A DNA stretch of 64,000 nt from JAZDRH01 sp047470865 (GTDB lineage: Bacteria > Pseudomonadota > Gammaproteobacteria > Pseudomonadales > Pseudomonadaceae), in assembly GCF_047470865.1 (NCBI RefSeq), contig NZ_JAZDRH010000010.1:43616-107615 (forward strand), written 5' to 3'. The notes under the pieces were generated by a model. The model was not told where the DNA came from. It did no database searches and saw only the letters and a program-made list of their open reading frames with translations. The translations under genes were made by a program, and so were the position numbers. Positions 8,098 through 16,429 of the stretch are shown piece by piece (the first letter of the stretch is position 1; every line of letters begins with the position of its first letter).

Positions 8098-10890
8098 CTA
8101 AAAGCTATACTTGTAACCTAAATTAAAATCATATTTATCAAAACGATTACCTGTACTTCCAGTAGCCTCCATAAAGACTGAGTGATTATTGTTAATCACG
8201 GTATTTGCTCCGACACCAAACTCTAACCAACTACCACTGAATTTTAAACGTTCCTTATTACCATTTAGCTTATATTTTTGCTCTGCCTCAAACTCATGTG
8301 CATAGTTTAATTTGGTGTATAGATTAACTGGCTGCCCTGCAAGCACTGTACTGTAGCCAAAATTACTACCTGCTCGTGCTAACACCGAGTTTTGCTTGTC
8401 TAAATCAACCCGTAACCCATTTGAGTTTTTAATCGTACTACTACTGATGCGTCCTACAGATAGTTTAAGATTGGGCTCAACATAAAAACTATCGTTAAAC
8501 TGATAACGTTTGCCTACTTCTGCTGAAGCTGTTAAGCCATTTGACGTCCCATTACCTTTTACTTTATCACCTAAGCTATCACGAATATCTAGCTTATTTT
8601 TATAATGTGAATATTTTAAGTACAAGTCAGCGTACCAATTATTTTCGGTTAAATAGGTCGCATATAAGGTTGCACCATAACTTTTCTGTTTTCCTGACCC
8701 TGCCTTATAGTTTTGATCAGATGTCGTATAATGCAAAGCGCTGCCCAGATACCAGGCGGCATCGGCTGTTTGCATTACTTGACCATCCACACCCAGCTGA
8801 AAGCCTGAATAGTCCATATCAAAACCTTTCAACTGACGTGATTGGAATGATTTAAACTTACCACCATAAGTACGCACCCAGCTGCCATATTGCAAATTAT
8901 CTGCCCGCAGCAAACTCATCCGTTGAGTCAAATGCTCTTGTTCTGCCATATTAAGTAGATAATTACCTATAATGGTGCTGCTTACGGAAGCATCTGCACC
9001 ATTGCTTTTCTCACCCGTAGAATAAAGCTCAAAATCATGGCTAGCAGGATCATTATTTTCTCGCCTTAGGCTGTATAAATAACCGCCAAACTCATATTCA
9101 TTCATCGCTGTAAAGTTCGCTACTCCATCAGGTGTTTTAATAATAGTCAATCTTTCAGTTCCATTCGTTTTTGCTGATGGCTGGTTCGCGACAGATACAA
9201 TATGATTACCCGAAGAACTATTTGATACTATAAGATTATCTGCTAGCAGAGCATTATTAAGATCAACTTTAAACTTAAACTCAGTAGCACCTGATAACTT
9301 ATCAACATTTACTTTAAAATAGTTATCACTTCCAGTAAAGTCAACACTACTATTATCCGTCAACTCTAAATTATTAATATACGAATCATCTGTAGGTCGC
9401 CAGACGCTATTTTTACCCTTCCAGCTAATTTCAGAGTTGTTAGTATACTCTATATTCCCTCTAATTATGCCAGCTTCAGTATTTAAAGTAATTATTCCAC
9501 CTCCAGTAGCTTGAATACCTCCTGTAATATCAACTCTATTTTTTACTTTTATTTCTCCCATATTAGTAGCCAACAAAGCTAACTGATCAGAATCAACTTT
9601 TATAAGTGTATTCCCAGTAAAGTCTATTATTGAATTGTTATTCGCATTTGCAGCAGTGGCTTTTTCGCTACCTAAAATACTGATATTGTTAGCCTTTATT
9701 AATGCTCCGGTTTTGCTACTCAAAGCATAGCTATCACTACTGCTTCTAAAGCTCAGTGTAACATTATCTAAATCTATACGTGATTTACTTCCTTCAGCCC
9801 CAACAGCAAAATAAGAAGGAATATTATTGCCCTGATTTTCTGGCGATGCTACTACTATACTTCCATTTGTAAACTTAATATAAGACTCTCTAGAATTATG
9901 ATTAACTGCTGACAATGCGGACCCTGACGCAATATTTATACTTCCTTTATCAATTACAGCCTCCCCTTTTATAACAGACACCGCCTGAACAGAGTCACCT
10001 GTACTGTAAATATTTAGATTTTCCGCCTTAAATTTATTATTATCATTTTTAGTCTTTTCATCCAGAAGAATAATAATTCCACCTAAGGTTGATGTTCTAA
10101 TTTTTGCGCCGTCACCTAAGTCAACAAAATTTTCTCCTATGCCTAAATTAATAACTGGATTATTAAATTCACTATTACCTTTAACATCAATAACCAAGTT
10201 AGTATTTGCTGTAAATTTTGAGCCATTCTCAACACTAACTGCCGACTTATCTATTCCAGAGATTTTCGTATTGCTTCCTACATCCGCTACTGAGGCATCA
10301 GTTAACTTAATACCATAATCTACATTCCCACCAATTGTTAAATCAGTTGCTTTAAGATTCGAATTCTTAGCTAGTATAGCTATTGATTCAGAGTAATAAC
10401 CAATTGAATCAATACTAATATTTATTGAGCTATTACTTCCCAAGTTTAAATTAGATTTTTCTAATAAAACAGCATTTCCATTCCCATCAACAGTAGCTAC
10501 ATTAATGTTTAATTTATCTGCAGTTACCGATGTATTAGAATTATTATTTTTAATACTTATACCTACAACATCACCTGTACCTTTATTACTAACATCTATA
10601 ACTGTTCCCGTTCCTAAATGATGACTTAAATTGTCTCCATCAAATTTTATTCCATGGCCCACCTCTGTATAACCATCAGGGTTTTCTACCTGAACAACTA
10701 GCGCCCCCTGACCAAGATTAAGCCTATTATTTCCATTACTATTAGAGTGTATGCCAGAGGTGCTACTTATGACCTTATCGCCGGCTACTAGATTAACATT
10801 AGAAAGGTCAACCTCTCTATTATAATCAGTTGCATATGCATTTCCTGCTGTTACTGCAGCAATAGCACAGACTAATAAACTCCGTTTCAT
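8098..10890 (-). CDS. Autotransporter (type Va) with large passenger domain
   Basis: A 930-aa protein with a Sec signal peptide (MKRSLLVCAIAAVTAGNAYA). The passenger of about 600 residues is rich in Asn, Ser, Thr and Gly and is made of irregular strand repeats typical of a beta-helix (for example LNLGSNSSINISI and FTGNTLIKVDSD). The last 270 or so residues form an autotransporter beta-barrel, with RMSLLRADNLQYGSWVRTYGG at its entry and a terminal aromatic residue (GYKYSF). It would be secreted to or displayed on the cell surface, perhaps as an adhesin; no protease triad was recognised. A good Shine-Dalgarno (AAGGGT) precedes the ATG. The passenger coding region is very AT-rich. Confidence 0.9.
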   Translation of the reverse strand: MKRSLLVCAIAAVTAGNAYATDYNREVDLSNVNLVAGDKVISSTSGIHSNSNGNNRLNLGQGALVVQVENPDGYTEVGHGIKFDGDNLSHHLGTGTVIDVSNKGTGDVVGISIKNNNSNTSVTADKLNINVATVDGNGNAVLLEKSNLNLGSNSSINISIDSIGYYSESIAILAKNSNLKATDLTIGGNVDYGIKLTDASVADVGSNTKISGIDKSAVSVENGSKFTANTNLVIDVKGNSEFNNPVINLGIGENFVDLGDGAKIRTSTLGGIIILLDEKTKNDNNKFKAENLNIYSTGDSVQAVSVIKGEAVIDKGSINIASGSALSAVNHNSRESYIKFTNGSIVVASPENQGNNIPSYFAVGAEGSKSRIDLDNVTLSFRSSSDSYALSSKTGALIKANNISILGSEKATAANANNNSIIDFTGNTLIKVDSDQLALLATNMGEIKVKNRVDITGGIQATGGGIITLNTEAGIIRGNIEYTNNSEISWKGKNSVWRPTDDSYINNLELTDNSSVDFTGSDNYFKVNVDKLSGATEFKFKVDLNNALLADNLIVSNSSSGNHIVSVANQPSAKTNGTERLTIIKTPDGVANFTAMNEYEFGGYLYSLRRENNDPASHDFELYSTGEKSNGADASVSSTIIGNYLLNMAEQEHLTQRMSLLRADNLQYGSWVRTYGGKFKSFQSRQLKGFDMDYSGFQLGVDGQVMQTADAAWYLGSALHYTTSDQNYKAGSGKQKSYGATLYATYLTENNWYADLYLKYSHYKNKLDIRDSLGDKVKGNGTSNGLTASAEVGKRYQFNDSFYVEPNLKLSVGRISSSTIKNSNGLRVDLDKQNSVLARAGSNFGYSTVLAGQPVNLYTKLNYAHEFEAEQKYKLNGNKERLKFSGSWLEFGVGANTVINNNHSVFMEATGSTGNRFDKYDFNLGYKYSF

Positions 10891-11160
10891 AGACCCTTAC
10901 CCTCTATTAAGATTTAGAAAATATTTTATATAGCGATAAATATAAAAAAATCAAATAAAGAACACTCAACAATGACAGAAATCATTATATTGATATTCAA
11001 ATAATATATAATAGTGATATATAATTATAAATATTATTAACTTTAACTAATACCAATCACCAGATAACTGAACATTCGATGAACAAAATCTACGTCAACC
11101 ACAAATAGATAAAACAGCTTTGTATACTAAGATGTTTTATAGTTGAAGACGAGGCATGAC

Positions 11161-11838
11161 TTGAGTTCTGTTCAAAGTTTTGAAAGCTGGTGGAATACTA
11201 TTGGTAGCTGGGTTGAGCAGCCTAATGAGCGACGCGGTGGAAAAAGTGGAGTGCAGATCTTACATCCCAAATCGTCAGACAAATCAACACTTTATAGTAA
11301 ACGCCAAATTGGACATGATTTTCGCTCCCTACGTTATCCTGGTGCTCGCCCTACTGCATTTAGAGAAAAGCAGGCATTGGAGAGACTGCCGCAACTAGGT
11401 ATCAATGTACCTGAATTAGTCTACTACGGTGCTGAAAAAAAAGCAGGAGTATGGCATGCGATTTTAGTGACTAAAGCATTAGATGGGTTTATTTCTTTAG
11501 ATGACTGGTATAAACAAAATATACCCAGCCAAGTAGGTCAACAGCTGCACCTTAAGCTCCTTAAAGCCATTGCCTCAATGCTTGCACGCTTGCATAAAGC
11601 TGGCTGGCAACATAATTGCTGCTACTCTAATCATATCTTTGTACGTGTAGATGTCGACAACCAATCAGTAGATTGCGCTTTACTTGATTTAGAGAAGGCA
11701 CGTCGTCGTTGGGCAGGAAAAAGAGCAGCAAAAAGCGATATGAAGCAATTAAAACGACATCGCGGATTGATGCCTAATTCAGACTGGGAACTATTACTTA
11801 GCCACTATCAGCAATGTAACTCAAAAGTAACATTTTAA
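11161..11838 (+). CDS. Lipopolysaccharide kinase (InaA/Kdo-kinase-like) family protein
   Basis: A kinase-like protein of about 225 aa. Supporting motifs are the basic stretch GHDFRSLRYPGARPTAFREKQALERL, the catalytic-loop-like LHKAGWQHNCCYSNHIFV and the metal-binding-like CALLDLEKARRRW, as in the InaA family. Family members phosphorylate lipopolysaccharide core or respond to acid. The start is set at TTG 11161 because GAGG lies 6 bases upstream; an earlier in-frame TTG at 11143 would add 6 residues and has no such site. It stands alone between the autotransporter and a lipoprotein gene. Confidence 0.75.
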   Translation: MSSVQSFESWWNTIGSWVEQPNERRGGKSGVQILHPKSSDKSTLYSKRQIGHDFRSLRYPGARPTAFREKQALERLPQLGINVPELVYYGAEKKAGVWHAILVTKALDGFISLDDWYKQNIPSQVGQQLHLKLLKAIASMLARLHKAGWQHNCCYSNHIFVRVDVDNQSVDCALLDLEKARRRWAGKRAAKSDMKQLKRHRGLMPNSDWELLLSHYQQCNSKVTF

Positions 11839-11951
11839 TATAGCCCTTCCTCTGAGCTGTATAATCAATACTGCTCAGAGTAGTTTATTACTTTGACAGA
11901 CTAATAGTGGATATTTAATTTATTATATTTACAATGTAACATTATTTAAAT

Positions 11952-12399
11952 TTATTTAATATTATTTAACTGATTATTTTTTAGCTCTATACGCTCACAG
12001 CGCGCATAGCTCTCAGTTAATAAAACTGGAGATTTGCAAGTTGTTTTTAGTAATACCTGATCTGCCTCTATAAAGAATACTTTTAATCCACAAAAATCTT
12101 CATAAAAATTATATTCTGGTAGGCTAAGCCAAGTTTCTTTGGCAGTCTCTTTTTCATGTTCATCTTCTGAAGACCACGTCCAACGCAATTTAAGCTTGAA
12201 GTTAGGGTTCCACACTTTAGGAACAACCACATAACCTGTATTATTATTGGCAGAAAATGACTGTATCTTATGCTCAGTTAAATTCCAGCCTTCCATAGGA
12301 ATGATAACCATTTCATTTCTATCGCGTTCTAAGTCATCATCTCCACTGCAGGCTGCTAAAAGAAACGTGCAGCCTATTGCAAGCCAGTAATTAGTCTTC
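11952..12399 (-). CDS. Putative lipoprotein, 149 aa (GTG start)
   Basis: The signal peptide MKTNYWLAIGCTFLLAAC has a lipobox (LLAAC) followed by an acidic stretch GDDDLERDRNE. Three more cysteines are in the C-terminal part (FCGLK, TTCKS, RCERI). The start codon is GTG at about 12401, supported by AAGGAG nine bases upstream. No known domain was recognised; the function is unknown. It is monocistronic as far as can be seen. Confidence 0.7.
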
Positions 12400-12401
12400 A
12401 C

Positions 12402-12771
12402 TATCTATAACTCCTTAGATAACTACTTTTTAAGTATAACAATCTTGTCCAACCAACACTCGTACAAATGACACAGTTTTGCTATAGACTTAATATCACC
12501 TTAACTAGATAAGCCACAGCGTGTTTTGTGATAAAGGTAACTATTTTTCAATCAAAATCTAACTATTACCCATTCTACTTGTCTGATGCATTACCTTTAT
12601 CAGGCGAGACCTTTAAAGGTTAAGCGGCTAAACACTATGGAACAGAAGATCATCTTATGTGCTTCACAGTTTACAGATTTAGATTTTCTTCTAAAAAAAA
12701 TCTAGCGTAAATTAGCCTTCTAGCTTGGTGTACAACTGAGCTAAATTTAATTTAAAAATAGGATTTGAATT
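12402..12771. other. 370-bp intergenic region, no convincing gene
   Basis: The stretch lies between a leftward lipoprotein gene and the rightward MliC-like gene. It is AT-rich and should carry the promoters of both. Short open frames are present, but none has a good ribosome site and a family-like sequence. No RNA gene or strong hairpin was recognised. Confidence 0.5.
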
Positions 12772-13089
12772 ATGAAAAAATACGCTCTCATTTTAGGCCT
12801 AGCTACAGCGGTTTTAGCTCAACCTTCTTTTGCTGCTGAAGTGAAACAAGTTGTTTTTAAGTGTGATCGTGCTATTTCCCTACCTGTTACTTTCGTAAAC
12901 GACAAACAATCTTTTGCAGTGGTTACAGTAGATGGCCGTCAACTGCTTTTAACTGAATCACCAAGTGGCTCTGGCGCTGTTTATACTTCAGCAGATAAAA
13001 ATCTACCTTATAGCTTAAGCACAAAAAATGATAATGCTTTTGTAAACTTTGGTGACAGCACCATTCTTGAAAACTGTGTTAGTAAATAA
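12772..13089 (+). CDS. MliC-like periplasmic lysozyme inhibitor
   Basis: A 105-aa secreted protein with a Sec signal peptide (cleavage probably after PSFAA). The mature part resembles the MliC/PliC fold: a first-strand Cys (VFKCDRAI), hydrophobic strands around VTFVNDKQSFAVVTVDG, the loop SGSGAVYTS corresponding to the family SGAxY inhibitory loop, and a C-terminal Cys for the disulfide (LENCVSK). Family members block host or predator c-type lysozyme. There is no lipobox, so it would be periplasmic (PliC-like). AGGA precedes the ATG. Confidence 0.72.
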   Translation: MKKYALILGLATAVLAQPSFAAEVKQVVFKCDRAISLPVTFVNDKQSFAVVTVDGRQLLLTESPSGSGAVYTSADKNLPYSLSTKNDNAFVNFGDSTILENCVSK

Positions 13090-13245
13090 GCACAGTTAAA
13101 ATAGAGTTACAGCATGTTATTAAATTATTAATAACATGCTGATTGCATATATCCATATAATATTAACATCGAAAATATAATTTTCCTCGACTCGCCTACT
13201 TAATGCATAGCTTTGCATTAAATCACCAGGCACCATTTTTATACT

Positions 13246-14037
13246 ATGCCAAACTCATCTGTTCACAACGAAATACAAAAACGTTTACGCACTATAGAAG
13301 ACGAGCATGATGTAAAAATATTATTAGCTGTTGAGTCAGGCAGTCGCGCTTGGGGTTTTGAGTCAAAAAATAGCGATTATGATGCACGTTTTATCTATGT
13401 ACACCCTCAAGACTGGTATCTTTCTATTAATATAGAAAGCCAACGCGATGTTATTGAATATCCCATCGTTGATGATATAGATATTAATGGCTGGGACTTA
13501 CGCAAAGCACTACAATTGCTGCAAAAGTCTAACCCAGGCTTTGTAGAGTGGATACAGTCCCCCATTGTTTATGAATATAAAGGGTCCTTTCATCAAAAAG
13601 CCAAAGAATTACTTCCCAAAGTTTATTCTTTAGAGCGTGGGCATTATCATTATTACCATATGGCAAAAAGTAATTTTAAGCAGTGTTTAACAAAAGATTA
13701 TATACCGCTAAAAAAATATCTTTATACTCTACGCGCATTACTATCTGCGCGTTGGTTAGAGCTTTATCAACAACCCGCTCCTATTGAATTTGCAAGGCTT
13801 TGTAGCATTTTACCTAATCAAATCAGTTTAAAAGAATCTCTTAAGCAGCTGGTTCTACAAAAGAAAACTAACTTAGAGCTAGATTTATCACCTTTTATAG
13901 AGCCTATTCACTCTTTTATCACTCAAGAGCTCTTACGTGCTGAATCTGTTATCATTAATGATATTTATTCGATTAAAGAAACTGAACCTTTACTGTCTGA
14001 TTTATTTCGTAGCGTATTAACCGAAGTTTGGAGCTAA
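13246..14037 (+). CDS. Predicted nucleotidyltransferase (YcgL/RlaP-like, DNA polymerase beta superfamily)
   Basis: A 263-aa protein. The N-terminal third carries the polymerase-beta nucleotidyltransferase motif GSRAWGFESKNSDYDARFIY: the GS pair followed by the D-x-D metal-binding residues. A third acidic position is likely in the IEYPIVDDIDINGWDL segment. This matches the family of predicted nucleotidyltransferases that includes RlaP, linked in other bacteria to RNA repair or ligation. The substrate is unknown and no RNA ligase gene is adjacent. A Shine-Dalgarno sequence is weak or distant. Confidence 0.75.
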   Translation: MPNSSVHNEIQKRLRTIEDEHDVKILLAVESGSRAWGFESKNSDYDARFIYVHPQDWYLSINIESQRDVIEYPIVDDIDINGWDLRKALQLLQKSNPGFVEWIQSPIVYEYKGSFHQKAKELLPKVYSLERGHYHYYHMAKSNFKQCLTKDYIPLKKYLYTLRALLSARWLELYQQPAPIEFARLCSILPNQISLKESLKQLVLQKKTNLELDLSPFIEPIHSFITQELLRAESVIINDIYSIKETEPLLSDLFRSVLTEVWS

Positions 14038-14045
14038 ATTAAACC

Positions 14046-15098
14046 ATGTTATTTATTAATTACCTACTTCGTTTCATAACGGCCAGCTTAATTTTAGTTT
14101 CTACGTATTCATTAGCTAACGTATTTGAGCCACCACTCAGCCTTGTAGAAAAAAGTCCTCAAGCAATTAAAGTAGGCGATGACTCCCTAGAAATAAGATA
14201 TGCGTTTCTCTATGACCCAGCGCTTAAGCAAGACTTATTTCATTCAGTTCGACTCTATGATAAAGACAATAATCAACTCCAAGTAATTGAGGGTGAAGCA
14301 TTAAGAAAAAACATGTTTTGGGGCCAGATTGGTAGCACGCCGATAGCGGTGGATATTAATCAAGATGGTTATCTAGACTTAATGGTGAAAGTATCTGCAG
14401 GTAGCCTTGGTGAGTTTTACCAAGTCTGGTTATTTAATCCTCAAACATACAGATACCAACAGACATTAGATGAAATTCAAGAGCCTAGAGTTATTGGAAA
14501 AAATTTAATTACATCAACTTCTTATTGGCGTCATGAGCCCTATCCCGTATTTTTATCGCTGTATCATATTCTGCCTGATTTTTCTTTTACTGAAACAAGT
14601 GCCGAAAGCGTTTTAATTCCGCTACGAAAAGCCAATAAAGGCTATTACTGCCTAGCTATTCCAGAGGCCAATCAAGAAGGTTCTATTCATTATTCGTTGG
14701 CCATTGAGCTAAACCGCAATAACCAGATAACCGAAAAATCACTTGCCGCCTTTAATGCATTAAACCTAGGTGAGCGCTGCTACACAGTACTTAGTGATTT
14801 AGGTTATCAATTTCCAACTCATAAGCATGCATTACCTTCAATTGGGCTACCTATTTGGCAGTTAACTCAATACAAACTAGTTACTGTTGATCCTAAATGG
14901 ACTAAAACAGCAACTCAGTTTGAAGACAACACGGGCAAGTCAGTTCATGCTATGAATTGCCCTGTTATTCCTTATATTGATTTAGATGCAAAAAAACTTG
15001 AGCACCTGCCATTACCTGCATTTGAGCAACAATCAGCTGAGAACATTAGTGAAGATTCTGGCTACCCTGCAATTTGCACCCCGATTGATGAGCGTTAA
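14046..15098 (+). CDS. Secreted protein with FG-GAP/VCBS-like repeat
   Basis: A 350-aa protein with a Sec signal peptide (hydrophobic run to YSLA). A calcium-binding-like motif DINQDGYLDLMVK near residues 100-115 resembles the FG-GAP/VCBS repeat often found in exported proteins. The remainder, with few cysteines and a Tyr-rich segment (SSxYWRHEPYPVF-like), has no family I recognise. It begins 8 bases after the nucleotidyltransferase stop, so it may share that transcript. Function unknown. Confidence 0.65.
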   Translation: MLFINYLLRFITASLILVSTYSLANVFEPPLSLVEKSPQAIKVGDDSLEIRYAFLYDPALKQDLFHSVRLYDKDNNQLQVIEGEALRKNMFWGQIGSTPIAVDINQDGYLDLMVKVSAGSLGEFYQVWLFNPQTYRYQQTLDEIQEPRVIGKNLITSTSYWRHEPYPVFLSLYHILPDFSFTETSAESVLIPLRKANKGYYCLAIPEANQEGSIHYSLAIELNRNNQITEKSLAAFNALNLGERCYTVLSDLGYQFPTHKHALPSIGLPIWQLTQYKLVTVDPKWTKTATQFEDNTGKSVHAMNCPVIPYIDLDAKKLEHLPLPAFEQQSAENISEDSGYPAICTPIDER

Positions 15099-15133
15099 AA
15101 GCAAGGTAATAGGTCTAAGCAGTGCTTGTATCT

Positions 15134-15748
15134 TTACTCATTTAACAGCGTTAAGAAGCTAGCCCACATATTATCCAACAACTGTGGCTGAGCGGCTGTT
15201 GTGGGATGAATGCCGTCGTTTTGCATTAAATCTGTCTGCCCGGCTATGCCTTCAAGAAAAAAAGGTACTAAGGCAATCTGATGTTTATCGGCCAGCTTTG
15301 CGTAAATTGCCTTAAAGCCATCCGTGTAACCTGGGCCATAATTGGGGGGGATTTGCATGCCCAAAAGTAAAACTTTTGCACCTGAGCCTTTGCTTTGCTG
15401 GATCATTTGCTCTAAGTTAGCCTCCAGTTTTGGTAAAGCTAAGGCTCTTAAACCATCGTTGCCGCCTAACTCGATAATGACGTAATTTGGTTGATGCTTA
15501 ATGAGTAATGACTCCAATCGTGCTAAGCCTTGCGCACTGGTTTCTCCACTAATAGACGCGTTAATCACTTTAAAATCGTGACCTTTATCTAGTAAACGCT
15601 GCTCAAATAGTGTTACCCAGCCTTTGCCTATTTCAACACCAAAGCCAGCACTGATACTATCGCCCATCACAAGCACTGTTTGGGTCTGTGCTAATGTTGT
15701 GGTTATGTAAAATAACCCTAGAAAAGCAGTGATAAACCATTTACGCAT
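15134..15748 (-). CDS. tesA: Periplasmic SGNH esterase/thioesterase I
   Basis: A 204-aa SGNH hydrolase. The signal peptide MRKWFITAFLGLFYITTTLA precedes block I GDSISAGFG (catalytic Ser), the block III residue in ELGGNDGLRAL, and block V DGIHPT (catalytic Asp and His). TesA (arylesterase/thioesterase I/lysophospholipase L1) acts in the periplasm. The start at 15748 is chosen because it begins the signal peptide and has GGAG upstream on the minus strand. It is divergent from an ABC transporter ATPase with only 10 bases between the two start codons, as in Pseudomonas. Confidence 0.92.
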   Translation of the reverse strand: MRKWFITAFLGLFYITTTLAQTQTVLVMGDSISAGFGVEIGKGWVTLFEQRLLDKGHDFKVINASISGETSAQGLARLESLLIKHQPNYVIIELGGNDGLRALALPKLEANLEQMIQQSKGSGAKVLLLGMQIPPNYGPGYTDGFKAIYAKLADKHQIALVPFFLEGIAGQTDLMQNDGIHPTTAAQPQLLDNMWASFLTLLNE

Positions 15749-15758
15749 TGGAAACTCC

Positions 15759-16427
15759 ATGAGCCGACCGATTTTAAATGTTGAAAACTTGAATAAAGTA
15801 GTTTCTACCGCAGAAGGCGACTTAACGCTACTTCATAGTTTGTCTTTTTCTTTAGCGCAAGGCGACTCTTTAGCGATTGTTGGCAGCTCAGGTTCTGGTA
15901 AGTCAACGCTGTTAGGCCTGTTAGCTGGCTTAGATCGACCTAGCGCAGGCAGCATAGAACTAGCTGGGCATAAGCTAGAACTCTTAGATGAGGATCAATG
16001 CGCCCAAGTGCGTGCTGAGTATGTCGGCTTTGTCTTTCAATCTTTTCAGTTATTAGAAACCTTAACAGCTGTTGAAAATGTGATGCTACCCTTAGAACTG
16101 GATGGATTACCCAACCCAAGAGAACAAGCTGAAGCCTTGTTAAAGCGCGTTGGTCTAGATCATCGTTTAAAACATACGCCATTACAACTATCAGGCGGCG
16201 AGCAACAACGTGTTGCTATTGCTCGAGCCTTTGCCGCCAAGCCTAAAATTTTATTTGCTGATGAGCCTACAGGCAACTTAGATAGTGTTACTGGCGAGTG
16301 TATTCGTGATTTACTCTTTGAATTAAACAATGAACAAGGCGCTACCTTAGTGTTAGTAACACACGACGAACAACTAGCAGCACGCTGCCAGCACCAATTA
16401 CGCCTTGAAGCAGGTAAACAGATTTAA
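15759..16427 (+). CDS. ABC transporter ATP-binding protein (LolD-like, YbbA type)
   Basis: A 222-aa ATPase with Walker A GSSGSGKSTLL, Q-loop VFQSFQLLETLT, signature LSGGEQQRVAIARAF, Walker B ILFADEPTGNLD and H-loop LVTHD. It matches the E. coli YbbA / Pseudomonas PA2857 type, which pairs with a large FtsX-like permease. The permease gene starts 2 bases after its stop. The function of the complex is uncertain; its constant association with tesA hints at lipid or lipoprotein-related export. The start at 15759 gives the family N-terminus (MSRPILNVENL). Confidence 0.9.
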   Translation: MSRPILNVENLNKVVSTAEGDLTLLHSLSFSLAQGDSLAIVGSSGSGKSTLLGLLAGLDRPSAGSIELAGHKLELLDEDQCAQVRAEYVGFVFQSFQLLETLTAVENVMLPLELDGLPNPREQAEALLKRVGLDHRLKHTPLQLSGGEQQRVAIARAFAAKPKILFADEPTGNLDSVTGECIRDLLFELNNEQGATLVLVTHDEQLAARCQHQLRLEAGKQI

Positions 16428-16429
16428 TT

